Part shown: piece by piece, positions 44,737-54,190 of the stretch | Layout of the letters: each line of letters starts with the position of its first letter | Position numbering within the stretch: position 1 is the stretch's first letter | Source: Poriferisodalis sp965205175 | Lineage (GTDB): Bacteria; Actinomycetota; Acidimicrobiia; Acidimicrobiales; Poriferisodalaceae | Length of the DNA: 64,000 nucleotides | Assembly: GCF_965205175.1 (NCBI RefSeq) | Contig: NZ_OZ242038.1 | Coordinates: forward strand, 2,542,001-2,606,000 | Direction: 5' to 3' | The notes under the pieces: model-generated | Told to the model about the DNA's origin: nothing | The model's database searches: none | What the model saw: only the letters and a program-made list of their open reading frames with translations | Translations under genes and position numbers: made by a program

Positions 44737-44808
44737 CTGGCCGGCGCCGGACTGGCCTGCCGGACGGTATGAGCGTTCACGGTTCCTGCCGGCATGGCGA
44801 GGTGCCGG

Positions 44809-46059
44809 TCAGGCAGTTCGTCGGCCAGACCGCCAGGCCGTCGCGACGTGTGCCGTCATCGCGGTGACGACCAAGATGCCCATGACGGCCAGCGCGGCGC
44901 GGACGTTGATTGCCTCTGCGAGCCCTCCCAAGGGCAAGGCCATGATGGCGAACCCCGCGAACGGCAACTGCACGAGCGACTGCACTCGGCCTTGGTACTC
45001 GTTGTCGCTCGCGCGCATCGCGAGCGTCTGACTCAACGACATGAAGCCGGTCGACGCTGCGCCGATACCCAGCGATACCAAGGCCGCAAACCAGAAGCTC
45101 GGCATGAGCCCCAGCACCGCCACCGTCGCCCCGAAACCGAATCCGAAGGCGACGAGCAGGCTGGCGGCGTGCGGACCGTCTGCGCGGCTCGCTAGCAGCA
45201 TCGCGGCGACGACCGCGCCTACCGCGCTGACGCTTGAGATGAGCCCCACATAGGTCACCCCGAGGCCGAACTCGCCTTCGACCAACGCCGGCATGAAGGC
45301 GACGTAGTTGAAGCCGAACATCATCACGAACAGCGAGATGAGTATGGTTCGGCGCAACCTCCGGTGCGTCATGGCGTAGCGAATGCCTTGGCGTATCTCC
45401 TCCAGCGGATTGCGGCCCACCGCTGAAGCGAATGATCCGCCGCCGGTTGCGCGAGGCAGCGGCAACAGCAACACGAGGCTCAATGCAGCCAGAACCGACG
45501 CTACGAAGTACGCCCCCGCGAGACCCACGATCGCCCATCCGGCAAGGAGTCCCGCAACCGACGGTGCGATGACGCGACTGCCGCTCAGCGACAACGACGA
45601 GAGGGTGATCGCATTGCCCATCCGATCCCGGCCGACCAAGTCGCTGGTCATCGAGATGCGCGCAGGTCCGATCAGTCCGAACATCAGCCCTTGCAGCGCG
45701 CTCGACAGCGCCAGCATCCAGAAGGCAATGACCTCGGTCGCAAGTGCCGTGCCCATGCCGACCGCCGTCAGCAGCAGCACCGTCTGGCCGGCCAGCATCA
45801 GCGGTCGCTTGGGCAGCCGGTCGGCTGCTACGCCGCCGAACAGTGTGGCGATCAGCAGCGACACGCCGAAGCTGAACATCACGACGCCCAGCGCGCTCGT
45901 GCTCTGAGTGAGCTCCCATGCCAGCCAGCCGCGCAACAAGAACTGCATCTGGACGCTCATGAACGAGAACACGCCGCTCAGCCACAGAGCACGAAAGGCC
46001 GGCACTCCCAATGCTGCGAAGGTCGCCGTACGATCCTGGCCAATCCGATGCCGACTCAT
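44809..46059 (-). CDS. MFS transporter (MFS_3/EntS-like)
   Basis: A 416-residue inner-membrane exporter with about 12 helices. FRALWLSGVFSFMSVQMQFLLRGWLAWELTQSTSALGVVMF is the typical opening; the helix 2-3 loop GGVAADRLPKRPLML and the mid-loop of two six-helix bundles are visible, as is GYVGLISSVSAVGAVVAAMLLASRAD-like second-half spacing. ATG at 46059 follows AGGATCGG; an ATG at 46167 would add a His/Gln-rich, unlikely leader. It may export a siderophore or drug; the substrate is unknown. It converges on the polymerase gene. Confidence 0.9.
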   Translation of the reverse strand: MSRHRIGQDRTATFAALGVPAFRALWLSGVFSFMSVQMQFLLRGWLAWELTQSTSALGVVMFSFGVSLLIATLFGGVAADRLPKRPLMLAGQTVLLLTAVGMGTALATEVIAFWMLALSSALQGLMFGLIGPARISMTSDLVGRDRMGNAITLSSLSLSGSRVIAPSVAGLLAGWAIVGLAGAYFVASVLAALSLVLLLPLPRATGGGSFASAVGRNPLEEIRQGIRYAMTHRRLRRTILISLFVMMFGFNYVAFMPALVEGEFGLGVTYVGLISSVSAVGAVVAAMLLASRADGPHAASLLVAFGFGFGATVAVLGLMPSFWFAALVSLGIGAASTGFMSLSQTLAMRASDNEYQGRVQSLVQLPFAGFAIMALPLGGLAEAINVRAALAVMGILVVTAMTAHVATAWRSGRRTA

Positions 46060-46374
46060 CCGATCCTGATCAACAGGTGCGTCGGCCGTTTGCTGCCCGC
46101 TTTGGAAGTGGTTGCTGTGGTGATGCGGGCCACCGATGTCGGGCGTTGGCACTCGTTCTCGCTTCATCGGGCTGAACCTGGGGCATGCCGAACGCCGACG
46201 CTACCGGTGAACGACGCGCGACTTCTGAGTGAAGCCCGGGCCTTCGTCGACCTGCGCCTGCGTCGAATCCGGCGGTAGTTTCGGGCCGCCGGCGGCCGCC
46301 ACTCGAAACGGCGCCCCGGTCGGCACTCAGCGGTGTCACTCATCGACGTACCCGACCATGTGGAGGACTGCCCC

Positions 46375-47154
46375 ATGCCGCGCCTTGATCTCAGCGGAGT
46401 CTCAGCCATCATCACCGGCGGAGCGTCGGGCATCGGCGAGGCCTGCGCTCGCCAGCTTGCCGAAGCCGGCGCTCACGTCGTCATCGCCGACGTGCAAGAT
46501 GACCTCGGCGCCGGCGTCGCCGCGTCGGTAGGCGGTCTGTTCGTACACTGTGACGTCACCAGCGTCGCCGACGCCTGCGCAGCAGTGGATGCAGCTTCGG
46601 AGATGGGACCGCTGCGGGTACTGGTCAACTCAGCAGGACTCGGCCGGGCCGGGCGCACCATCAACCGCAGCAACGTGCCGATGGACCTCGAGCAGTTCCG
46701 CTTCGTGATCAACGTCAACCTGATCGGCTCGTTCAACATGCTCGCCCAGGCAGCGTCAGCGATGGCCAAGACCGAACCCGTGGACGCGGACGGCGCCCGC
46801 GGCGCGATCGTGAACATGGCCTCGGTGGCCGCATTCGACGGCCAGATCGGCCAAGCTGCCTATTCGGCCTCCAAGGGCGGCGTCGTGGGCATGACCTTGC
46901 CCATCGCACGCGACCTGTCCGCCACCGGCATTCGCGTCAACACGATTGCGCCCGGCCTCATCGACACGCCGATCTACGGAGAGGGGGAGCAGTCCGAGCA
47001 GTTCAAGGCGCACCTCGGGCGCAGCGTGCTGTTCCCCAAGCGGCTCGGCTACAGCGAAGAACTCGCATTCATGGTCATGGAGTGCATCACCAACCCGTAC
47101 ATGAACGGCGAGGTCATCCGCGTGGACGGGGGCATCCGGCTCCCGCCGCGCTGA
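46375..47154 (+). CDS. SDR-family oxidoreductase (HSD10-like)
   Basis: A 259-residue NAD(P)-dependent dehydrogenase. TGGASGIGEACARQL binds the cofactor, IADVQDD has the NAD-selecting Asp, VNSAGLGRAG follows, the catalytic Ser is in NMASVAAFDG and Tyr/Lys in AAYSASKGG. The later segment NTIAPGLIDTPIYG and C-terminal GEVIRVDGGIRLPPR are those of 3-hydroxyacyl-CoA dehydrogenase type II relatives (MALPxLG-like enzymes), so a role in acyl-CoA oxidation is likely. GGAGG lies 9 bases before the ATG. Confidence 0.93.
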   Translation: MPRLDLSGVSAIITGGASGIGEACARQLAEAGAHVVIADVQDDLGAGVAASVGGLFVHCDVTSVADACAAVDAASEMGPLRVLVNSAGLGRAGRTINRSNVPMDLEQFRFVINVNLIGSFNMLAQAASAMAKTEPVDADGARGAIVNMASVAAFDGQIGQAAYSASKGGVVGMTLPIARDLSATGIRVNTIAPGLIDTPIYGEGEQSEQFKAHLGRSVLFPKRLGYSEELAFMVMECITNPYMNGEVIRVDGGIRLPPR

Positions 47155-47211
47155 TCGACCGCGCTGAATCCAGCGCGCTGATCGACACGGCGCGTCGAGC
47201 TCGACCGAAGC

Positions 47212-47997
47212 TCAGGCGACCGCCTCGGCCAGAAACTCGGCGACGGCATCGTTGAACGCCACCGGCAGCTCTTGGTTGGCGAGGTGGCCGGCGCCGGCGA
47301 TCTCGACGTAGCGTGCTCCGGAGATCCCCGATGCAAGCCGCTGCGACGCCCGCGGCGGCGTGACCTCGTCGAGCTCTCCGACCACCACCAGCGTCGGCAC
47401 CGTGACGCGCCCGAGTTCGGGGCCGTGGTTCGCTTCAGCCATCGAGCCGCACGCCCACTGGTAGCAGGGCATGCGGATCGACGCAGTCATCATGTCGGCG
47501 ACATGAGCGCGCAGCTCGTCGGGAGCGCTCGGACTCACGAGGCGTTGCGCCCGCGCAGCTGCGAAGCCTGCCGGACCCAGATTGACGAAGTCGGCGGCGC
47601 GCGCCCGCATCGCCTCAGCCCGCTCCGGCGTCGTGCCCGCACCGACACTCGAATCGGCCAGAACGAGCCCAGACACCAGGTCTGGATGGCGTAGCACCAG
47701 CCGGGTTGCGATGACACCGCCCCAGGAGACACCCAGCAGCAGCACCGGATCGGCGGACTGGGCCTTCAGCAGTGACGCGGCAGCGTCGGCCCAGCCGTCG
47801 ATGCCGGGTGCCGCAGCTGGATCTGCCGAACAGCGATAGCCCGGAGCGTCCCAAGCAACGAGCCTCACGCCGAGCCGTTCTGCGAGAGTTCGCTGATCCG
47901 AGAACGCATCAGCGCACGAGCCGATGCCGTGCAAGCACGCCAGCACCGGTGCGTCTGCCGCACCGTAGGACCAGAAGAAGATGCCGCTCATCAACAT
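47212..47997 (-). CDS. Alpha/beta-hydrolase
   Basis: A 261-residue hydrolase of the 3-oxoadipate-enol-lactonase or haloperoxidase-like branch. The oxyanion motif is LHGIGSCAD (HGxG), the nucleophile elbow GVSWGG, the acid GELDEVTPP and the catalytic His in GAGHLANQELP, in correct order. The start is ATG at 47997, or ATG at 47991. It lies 34 bases after the NUDIX gene and is probably cotranscribed with it. The substrate is unknown. Confidence 0.92.
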   Translation of the reverse strand: MLMSGIFFWSYGAADAPVLACLHGIGSCADAFSDQRTLAERLGVRLVAWDAPGYRCSADPAAAPGIDGWADAAASLLKAQSADPVLLLGVSWGGVIATRLVLRHPDLVSGLVLADSSVGAGTTPERAEAMRARAADFVNLGPAGFAAARAQRLVSPSAPDELRAHVADMMTASIRMPCYQWACGSMAEANHGPELGRVTVPTLVVVGELDEVTPPRASQRLASGISGARYVEIAGAGHLANQELPVAFNDAVAEFLAEAVA

Positions 47998-48031
47998 GAC
48001 CTCATCTGCACCGCTTGCTCAGCACTGCCGA

Positions 48032-48679
48032 TCAGCGGACCGGGCTGCACCCGATCGGCAGCTGATGGCCGACCCGAGCGAACAAGTCTTGCAGCATGCG
48101 CAGTGTCAGGCCCCAGACAACCCGGCCGCGGCCGACTTCGATGCCGGGGAACTGCATCTGCGGACGCGGCGGGTAGCGGTAGTCGATGTGACGGCAAGGA
48201 TCTGCCAGTTCTTCCACCGGCACCCACAGCGCATCGGCGACCTCGTGATTCAGCTGCAGTGACGGCCTGGCGCCCTCAAGCCAACACACGTGCGGAGTGA
48301 CGCGCAGGCCCGAGTTCGACCAACGCGGACTGCCCTCGAGGTCGTCGAGTCGGCCGAGTCGGCGGACCCCGGCGTGCGCCGCGATGTCGAATCCGATCTC
48401 CTCGCGGCTCTCGCGCACTGCGGTGTCGAACGTGTCGTCGTCGCTCGGTTCGGTGCGTCCGCCGGGAAAGGCCATGTGCCCGGACCACGGATCGCCGACG
48501 CGGGTGGACCGTTCGATGAACAGCATCTCCGGCCCGGCGTCGTGTGCTCGCAGGACGCACGCAACTGCCGCGGTAGGACCCTGATGCGGGGCGTCAAGCG
48601 TGTGGTTCAGCACCTCGGCCAACGGCTGCGCCGCGAAGGCCTCTGCCAAGCCACCTCGTCGCGTCGCGCTGCCGAACAC
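48032..48679 (-). CDS. NUDIX hydrolase (CoA pyrophosphatase-like)
   Basis: A 215-residue pyrophosphohydrolase. The NUDIX box is GGRTEPSDDDTFDTAVRESREEIGFD, given here as its key residues G, E, R-E-x-x-E-E-x-G; it is preceded by RSTRVGDPWSGHMAFPGG, the form found in the YeaB/NudL and NUDT7/8 enzymes that cleave CoA and its esters. The C-terminal WGLTLRMLQDL is also typical. The GTG at 48679 is chosen because TACGCT lies 8 bases before it; earlier in-frame codons run into the divergent dehydrogenase gene. Confidence 0.87.
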   Translation of the reverse strand: MFGSATRRGGLAEAFAAQPLAEVLNHTLDAPHQGPTAAVACVLRAHDAGPEMLFIERSTRVGDPWSGHMAFPGGRTEPSDDDTFDTAVRESREEIGFDIAAHAGVRRLGRLDDLEGSPRWSNSGLRVTPHVCWLEGARPSLQLNHEVADALWVPVEELADPCRHIDYRYPPRPQMQFPGIEVGRGRVVWGLTLRMLQDLFARVGHQLPIGCSPVR

Positions 48680-48705
48680 GCTGCCATAGCGTAGATCGCC
48701 GCTGC

Positions 48706-48711
48706 TACGGT
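48706..48711 (+). promoter_or_regulatory. Putative -10 element for the acyl-CoA dehydrogenase operon
   Basis: TACGGT lies 7 bases before the GTG at 48719 and suits a leaderless start. The divergent NUDIX gene has TACGCT at 48688-48693 (minus strand), so the two -10 elements lie only about 12 bases apart and their promoters must overlap. Confidence 0.35.
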
Positions 48712-48718
48712 CGTTGCG

Positions 48719-50002
48719 GTGAACCCGGTCGGCACCGCTGCGTCCGATGCTGCGTCGGAGATCAGTCACGACCAGGTCCCCGCCGACCCTCCAGCAGCCG
48801 GCGGCGAGACAGGCACGAACGAGACAGGCATGGACGCTGCGGCATTCGCGGCGTTGCTGGGCGAGATCGCCGAGTTCCGGGACACGATCGTGGCGCCCGG
48901 CGTCGCCCGCTGGGAAGACGACAAGCGCATGGCACCCGAAGCACTGCGGGCTGCCTCGACGCTCGGGCTGCTGTCGCTGGAGGTGCCGGCCGAGCTGGGC
49001 GGCTTGGCACTGACGTTCGCCCAGAAGTGCCGCGTCGTCGAGGTGCTGAGCGCGGTCTCCATGCCGTTCGCGTTCAGCTTGGTGAACACGGCGAACATCG
49101 CTGCCCGCGTGGCCCGCCTCGGTACCGCAGCCCACCGTGAGCGCTACCTCTCGGATCTCATGGCCGGACGTCGTTTCGGGTCTACAGCGCTGACCGAGCC
49201 GGGTGCGGGCAGCGACTTCGCCAACATCGCCACCACTGCAACACGAGTCGACGGCGGCTGGCGCCTCGACGGGGCCAAAGCCTGGATCACCAACGCAGCG
49301 CTCTCCGACATCGTCATCTGCTACGCGCAGACCGAGCCCGACGCCCGCAGCCGCGGCATCGCTGCATTCCTCGTCGACGGGACGCGGCCCGGCTTCGAGC
49401 GGCTGGCGCCCTACGCGTTGGCGGGCGGCCACCTGATCGGCACCGGCGGCTTCCGGCTGGACGGTTACGTCGCCGAGCACGATGATCTCATCGGTGCCCC
49501 TGGGGACGCCTTCGTCGCGGCCATGTCCAGCGTGAACGGCGCTCGCACCTACGTCGCTGCCATGTGCTGCGCGATGACCCAAGCAACGCTGGCGGGCGCC
49601 GTGCGCTACGGCACAGTGCGCAAAGCGTTCGGCGCGCCGCTCATCGGGCACCAAGGCCTCGCCTGGAAGCTGGCTGGCGTCCAGAATCGCCTCGAAGCTG
49701 CGCGGCTGCTGACCGATCGCGCCATTGAGGCAGTCAGCGAATCGCTGCGTGCCGGCGATGCCTCCGGCGCGATCCTGCCCGCAGCCCACGCCAAGAAGTT
49801 CGCTGCCGAGACGGCCGAAGCGGACATCGCTGCTTGCATTCAGGCCATGGGTGCCGAAGGGCTGCGCAGCTCGTACCCGTGGGGTCATCACCTCGTCGCC
49901 GCACGCATCGCGAACTACGTGGACGGCAGCTCGGAGATCCAGACCGACCGCATCGCGCGCTCGCTGCGCGAGCTGTACGCCGGAGGTTCCCACAGCTCAT
50001 GA
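48719..50002 (+). CDS. Acyl-CoA dehydrogenase family protein
   Basis: A 427-residue flavoprotein. From about residue 38 it follows the dehydrogenase fold: DTIVAPGVARWEDD, GLLSLEVPAELGG, STALTEPGAGSDFANIATTA, GWRLDGAKAWITNAALSDI and, near the end, YVDGSSEIQTDRIARSL, where Asp takes the place of the usual catalytic Glu of YEG(T). The Pro/Thr-rich leader before residue 38 is doubtful: ATG at 48830 is an alternative start, but a -10-like TACGGT supports GTG 48719. The stop overlaps the following aminotransferase gene as ATGA, so both probably act in one pathway on an amino-acid-derived acyl-CoA, which is inference. Confidence 0.9.
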   Translation: MNPVGTAASDAASEISHDQVPADPPAAGGETGTNETGMDAAAFAALLGEIAEFRDTIVAPGVARWEDDKRMAPEALRAASTLGLLSLEVPAELGGLALTFAQKCRVVEVLSAVSMPFAFSLVNTANIAARVARLGTAAHRERYLSDLMAGRRFGSTALTEPGAGSDFANIATTATRVDGGWRLDGAKAWITNAALSDIVICYAQTEPDARSRGIAAFLVDGTRPGFERLAPYALAGGHLIGTGGFRLDGYVAEHDDLIGAPGDAFVAAMSSVNGARTYVAAMCCAMTQATLAGAVRYGTVRKAFGAPLIGHQGLAWKLAGVQNRLEAARLLTDRAIEAVSESLRAGDASGAILPAAHAKKFAAETAEADIAACIQAMGAEGLRSSYPWGHHLVAARIANYVDGSSEIQTDRIARSLRELYAGGSHSS

Positions 50003-51222
50003 TCGAACCGATGCCGACATCGAAGTCGCACGCGTTGTACCGACGGGCACAGGCAGTCATTCCCAAGGGCGTCTACGGTCACTACGGACCCGCCATCATC
50101 GACGACGGACCGGTCTTCTTCTCCTCCGCCGAGGGTGCCCGTTTCACCGATCTGGACGGCAACACCTACATCGACTGGATGTGCGCGTACGGGCCGAACA
50201 TTCTGGGCTACGGCCACCCCCGCGTCGAGGAAGCCGCCGCCAAACAGGCGGCCGACGGCACCACGGTGAGCCTCGCGGCGCCGGTGCTGGTGGATCTGGC
50301 CGAAGAACTCGTCGACTTGGTGGCCGGCGCAGATTGGGCCTTGTTCGCCAAGAACGGCGCCGACGCAACGGGACTGGCCGTGATGGTCGCCCGCGCCGCG
50401 ACCGGACGCAGGCGCATCTTGAAGATCGAGGGCGGCTACCACGGATCGGCGCCGTGGATGCAGGCGCCCGGCAGCACGGGCACCGTCGACGAGGACCACG
50501 ACTTGGTCATCGAGGTGCCGTGGAACGACGCCGATGCGGTGAGGGCAGCCATCGCTGCCCATCCGGGCGACATCGCTTGCTTCATCTCCTCGCCGTACCA
50601 CCATCCGGTGTTCGCCGACAACGAGCAGCCGGCCGACGGCTACTGGAGCGCAGTGGAGACAGCGTGCCGGGCCGCGGGCGTCGTGGTGATCCTCGACGAC
50701 GTCCGGAGCGGATTTCGCATCGACTTGTCCGGTTCGCACGCTGCCTACGGGTTCACCCCGGATCTGTGGTGCTTCGGCAAGGCGCTCGGCAACGGTCACC
50801 CGGTTGCAGCGTTAGCCGGCAGCGCCGCGCTGAAAGACGTCGCCGGGGAGACGTTCTTCACCGGCACCCAGTTCTTCAACGCTGCACCCATGGCGGCGGC
50901 GCTGGCGACGCTGCGGGAACTGCGCGCCACCGATGCAGCCGCAGTCGCGACCGACACCGGCGGTCGCCTGCGGGACGCGCTGGTGGAGGTTGCGAACGCT
51001 CACGGGCACGAGCTGCGGGTGACCGGCGTGGCGGCCATGCCGTATCTGCGCATCACCGGCGAGGGAGGCACTCAAATCGGGGCTCGCTGGGTGGCCGAGT
51101 GCGTCCGCCGAGGCGCCTACCTGCTCGGCTACCACAACAACTTCGTGTGTACGGCGCACACCGACGACGACATCACACGCACCTGCGACATCGCGGATGC
51201 GGCGTTTGTTGCGCTGGCCTGA
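49999..51222 (+). CDS. Class III aminotransferase, glutamate-1-semialdehyde aminomutase-like
   Basis: A 407-residue PLP enzyme with the HemL-like layout: QAVIPKGVYGHYGP, DLDGNTYIDWMCAYGPNILGYGHP, FAKNGADATGLAVMVARAATGR, GGYHGSAPWMQ, ILDDVRSGFRI (the Asp that holds the PLP ring nitrogen) and DLWCFGKALGNGHPVAAL (Schiff-base Lys). The PGG/E-x-x-R features of true HemL are only partly kept, so it is more likely a secondary-metabolism or amino-acid aminotransferase of the same subgroup. ATG at 49999 overlaps the dehydrogenase stop (ATGA). Confidence 0.87.
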   Translation: MIEPMPTSKSHALYRRAQAVIPKGVYGHYGPAIIDDGPVFFSSAEGARFTDLDGNTYIDWMCAYGPNILGYGHPRVEEAAAKQAADGTTVSLAAPVLVDLAEELVDLVAGADWALFAKNGADATGLAVMVARAATGRRRILKIEGGYHGSAPWMQAPGSTGTVDEDHDLVIEVPWNDADAVRAAIAAHPGDIACFISSPYHHPVFADNEQPADGYWSAVETACRAAGVVVILDDVRSGFRIDLSGSHAAYGFTPDLWCFGKALGNGHPVAALAGSAALKDVAGETFFTGTQFFNAAPMAAALATLRELRATDAAAVATDTGGRLRDALVEVANAHGHELRVTGVAAMPYLRITGEGGTQIGARWVAECVRRGAYLLGYHNNFVCTAHTDDDITRTCDIADAAFVALA

Positions 51223-51243
51223 GCGTCGCGTGGCGCCGGCGCG

Positions 51244-52068
51244 TTACTGCTTGGCTCGGAAGGTGTTGCGCATCTGGCCTGCGTCATAGCCGCCGAGCAC
51301 CTCGCCCTGCGTCGCGTACACATACAGCGCAGTCCTGAAGTAGACGCTCAGCGCACTGATGACCACAATCACCGTGACCACACCCGCGACTCCCACCGCC
51401 GTGCCGACCACGACTCCCACGGTGCCTGGCACGATCATGGCGATCAGCGCACCTGCGAGCACAGCGGGGAGGATCAGCACGAACCCGAGCAGACCGAAGC
51501 CCGCCTGCGAGATCAGATTCTCGCCCCAGGTCTGCTTCACCAGTGACGCTGACCGCTTGATGCCCGAGACCGCTCGCTCGTCGTCGACGACGATTGCGGG
51601 AACCACCAGATAGGTAGCGACAGCCCACGCAGCTTCGGCCACCCACGACAGGAGATGCCCCAGCCATCCGAGTCGCTCACGCAGGAACCGGATCACGATG
51701 CCCACGGTCACGGTGATGAGCGCCCAGCCGAACAGGCTGGGCAAGTGGGTCGCCGCCCGGCTCATGGCACTGCGGACGGTGGGGTCGCCGCCGGACATCC
51801 TGTCGTAGGCCCCGGCAACGAGCGCTCCCTCGAAGAACACCGCCACCGCAGTCATTGCCACCGCGAACGCGATGCCGATGACCGCCATCGAACCAGTGAT
51901 GCCGCCTTCCTCGACATCGCCGACGGCGAATCCCACCACGATGGCCGCTGCGGCGAGGACGAGCATCGCCCCCATGCTGAGGACCGGCAGCCACAGCAGT
52001 TCCCGGTCCTGCTTCAGCAACGACCACGACGTCTTGGCCAGCCGCCAAGAATTTGCGAATCGGCCCAT
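51244..52068 (-). CDS. Multi-span membrane protein (DUF6159-like)
   Basis: A 274-residue membrane protein with about six helices. The start MGRFANSWRLAKTSWSLLKQDRELLWLPVLS, the central VVPAIVVDDERAVSGIKRSASLVKQTWGENLISQAGFGLLGF and the end FRTALYVYATQG are those of a conserved prokaryotic family that resembles the YciC/DUF975 glycerophosphoryl-like membrane fold. No function is established. The ATG at 52068 begins the conserved N-terminus. Confidence 0.8.
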   Translation of the reverse strand: MGRFANSWRLAKTSWSLLKQDRELLWLPVLSMGAMLVLAAAAIVVGFAVGDVEEGGITGSMAVIGIAFAVAMTAVAVFFEGALVAGAYDRMSGGDPTVRSAMSRAATHLPSLFGWALITVTVGIVIRFLRERLGWLGHLLSWVAEAAWAVATYLVVPAIVVDDERAVSGIKRSASLVKQTWGENLISQAGFGLLGFVLILPAVLAGALIAMIVPGTVGVVVGTAVGVAGVVTVIVVISALSVYFRTALYVYATQGEVLGGYDAGQMRNTFRAKQ

Positions 52069-52190
52069 CGGGATGCTCCGTTCTGTCGAATCTGCTTGCG
52101 ACCTGCTGGTGTGGCCAGGAGATCCTCGGCGCCCACAGGGGCCCGACGACGCGGCACAGCGTCTGATGCGGCGCGCTGTGCCGAGGGTAC

Positions 52191-53198
52191 TCAGGGCGCA
52201 GGCGGCGTCGTGCGGATGACCATGGCGACCGATGCCAACACCGCCGCACCGCCGGCGAACTGCAGCAGCGTGACCGGCTCGCCGTGGATGAGCCACGCCG
52301 CTCCGACGGCGACGATGTGCATCGCCAGCACGTACAGCGAGGATCGCGCAACGTCGATGTGACCGTGACACCAAGTCATCAGCACATGGCCGAACACACC
52401 TGTCACAAAGGCCACGATCACGATCCACAGCCAATCCGAACCGCCGAATGTTGCGAACTGGCTCGGCGTCACCATCAGCAGCGTCGGCAGGATCGTCGCC
52501 ACGAACGACCAGAAGTTGATTCCCGTCATCCACTCGATCGGGTCCACCGCGCTGGTCGATCGAGCTATGCGTGTCAGCACGAAGTACACCGTGAACGTCA
52601 CCACCGACATGGCGGCGAGCAGCAGGCCGAACCCGCCGGCGCGGAAGTCTCCGCCTGCACCCAAGATCACGCCGACTGCGCCCGCCACGCCGATGAGCGT
52701 GAAGAGCATCTGGCGAGCGGTGACCCGTTCGCCGAGGATGGGACCGACCAGCGCTAGAAGCATCGCCGGCTGCAACGCCATCATCACCGACATCACCGAG
52801 ATCGTCACGTGCTGCACGGCCGCGAAGACGAAGACCATGTTGATGCCGAACGACAGTCCCGGGAGTGCCGATTGGCGCCACACCTGCCGCGACAGCCAAC
52901 GTCCTCGCAGTGCCAGCACTGCCAGCAGGAAGGGCGTGGACATCCCGAAGCGGATGAACGCGCTCACCATCGGCGGCGCGGTCAGCAGCTTGGATATGGG
53001 CGGTCCGAGCCCCCACGAGATGACGACGAGGCCCATGACGAACAGCGGCAAGGTGCCGCTGCTGGTCTTCACGCCTGCGCCGCCCGCCGGCGGTTGGACC
53101 GTAGGCACTACCTGGAACACCGCACCGACACCGGGGACGCCGGGGGCGCTCTTTGGTGCGCGGCCGTTCGCCGAGGCCAGCTGATCTGCGATCCTCAC
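52191..53198 (-). CDS. EamA/DMT-superfamily transporter
   Basis: A 10-helix drug/metabolite transporter with two EamA repeats. The first covers LPLFVMGLVVISWGLGPPISKLL to MMALQPAMLLALVGPILGERVTARQMLFTLIGVAGVIL-type strands, with P-x-LGE at the end of helix 4; the second ends IHGEPVTLLQFAGGAAVLASVAMV. The GTG at 53198 gives a Pro/Gly-rich leader of 42 residues; the GTG at 53072, which begins VKTSSGTLPLF just before the first helix, may be the true start. The substrate is unknown. Confidence 0.88.
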   Translation of the reverse strand: MRIADQLASANGRAPKSAPGVPGVGAVFQVVPTVQPPAGGAGVKTSSGTLPLFVMGLVVISWGLGPPISKLLTAPPMVSAFIRFGMSTPFLLAVLALRGRWLSRQVWRQSALPGLSFGINMVFVFAAVQHVTISVMSVMMALQPAMLLALVGPILGERVTARQMLFTLIGVAGAVGVILGAGGDFRAGGFGLLLAAMSVVTFTVYFVLTRIARSTSAVDPIEWMTGINFWSFVATILPTLLMVTPSQFATFGGSDWLWIVIVAFVTGVFGHVLMTWCHGHIDVARSSLYVLAMHIVAVGAAWLIHGEPVTLLQFAGGAAVLASVAMVIRTTPPAP

Positions 53199-53371
53199 TC
53201 AGGCGAGGCTAGAACGCCTCGGCCCAACGAGCCTGCGAACACCACGAGAACGCTTTCGGCGCCGAGCTCGATGCTCCCCATCGTCAGCGACTTGGGCCGG
53301 TTCGGGCCGCCGCGGGCCAATACGCTGCACGCTGCGAGACACAGTCCGCAAGCGGGAACGAGGGGTCGGGA

Positions 53372-54190
53372 ATGGACAACGACACCAGCACAGCAGCCAG
53401 TGCTGCGGAACCGGGCCGGCCCAGCTTCACAGCGCCGCAGTGGTCGGCGGACTTGACCGGGCAGACCGCACTCGTCACCGGCACGACGTCCGGGTTGGGG
53501 CGACGGTTCGCAACGGTGCTCGCATTGTGCGGTGCCAGCGTGGCCATCAGCGGACGGCGCGTCGAACGGCTGCAAGAGCTGGCCGACGAACTGGAGGCCG
53601 CCGGCGCCACCGTGCTGCCGATCCCGCTGGACGTGACCGACACCGAGGCGCTGTTCGGCGCTGTGGCCACTGCCGAAGCACAGCTGGGGACCGTGCGGAT
53701 CTTGGTGAACAACGCCGGCAAGCCCGATGCTCGCTTGGCGCTCAAGATGGACCCGGCGTTCGTGGACGAGATGATCGCCACCAACCTCACCTCGGTGTTC
53801 CACCTGTCGTGCGAGGTCGCTCGACGGCTGATCGCTGCCGATCTGCCTGGGCGCATCGTCAATATCGCCTCAGGTGCCGCCTTCAGGGCGCCGCCGGGCA
53901 CCTCGATGTACGCAATCACCAAGAGCGCCGTGGTGCGCATGACCGAAGTGCTGGCCCAAGAGTTCGCCCGCTACCACGTGAATGTCAACGCGATTGCGCC
54001 GGGAGCGTTCGAGAGCGAGATGATGGACGGCATGCTGGAACGCATGGGCGATATCACCAAGATGTTCCCCCGTCGACGGCTGGGCAAGCCCTCGCAGCTC
54101 GACTCGACGCTGCTGTATCTGGTCTCGCCGCTGTCGGAGGTCGTCTCCGGTGCCTGCATCACCGTTGACGACGCCCAAGGTGCCGGTTGA
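53372..54190 (+). CDS. SDR-family oxidoreductase
   Basis: A 272-residue dehydrogenase. TGTTSGLGRRFATVL is the cofactor turn, SGRRVERL fits NADP use, NNAGKPDARL follows, the catalytic Ser is in NIASGAAF and Tyr/Lys in SMYAITKSA. The end GACITVDDAQGAG replaces the usual DGG. GAGGGG lies 6-10 bases before the ATG. The 3' end overlaps or touches the PhyH gene, so the two are likely one operon that oxidises a hydroxylated product (inference). Confidence 0.92.
   Translation: MDNDTSTAASAAEPGRPSFTAPQWSADLTGQTALVTGTTSGLGRRFATVLALCGASVAISGRRVERLQELADELEAAGATVLPIPLDVTDTEALFGAVATAEAQLGTVRILVNNAGKPDARLALKMDPAFVDEMIATNLTSVFHLSCEVARRLIAADLPGRIVNIASGAAFRAPPGTSMYAITKSAVVRMTEVLAQEFARYHVNVNAIAPGAFESEMMDGMLERMGDITKMFPRRRLGKPSQLDSTLLYLVSPLSEVVSGACITVDDAQGAG

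Noticed and set aside
48032..49993. Long minus-strand open frame continuing upstream of the NUDIX gene
   Set aside because: The upstream 440 codons are antisense to the acyl-CoA dehydrogenase gene, which has full family motifs; GC-rich codon bias opens the opposite frame.
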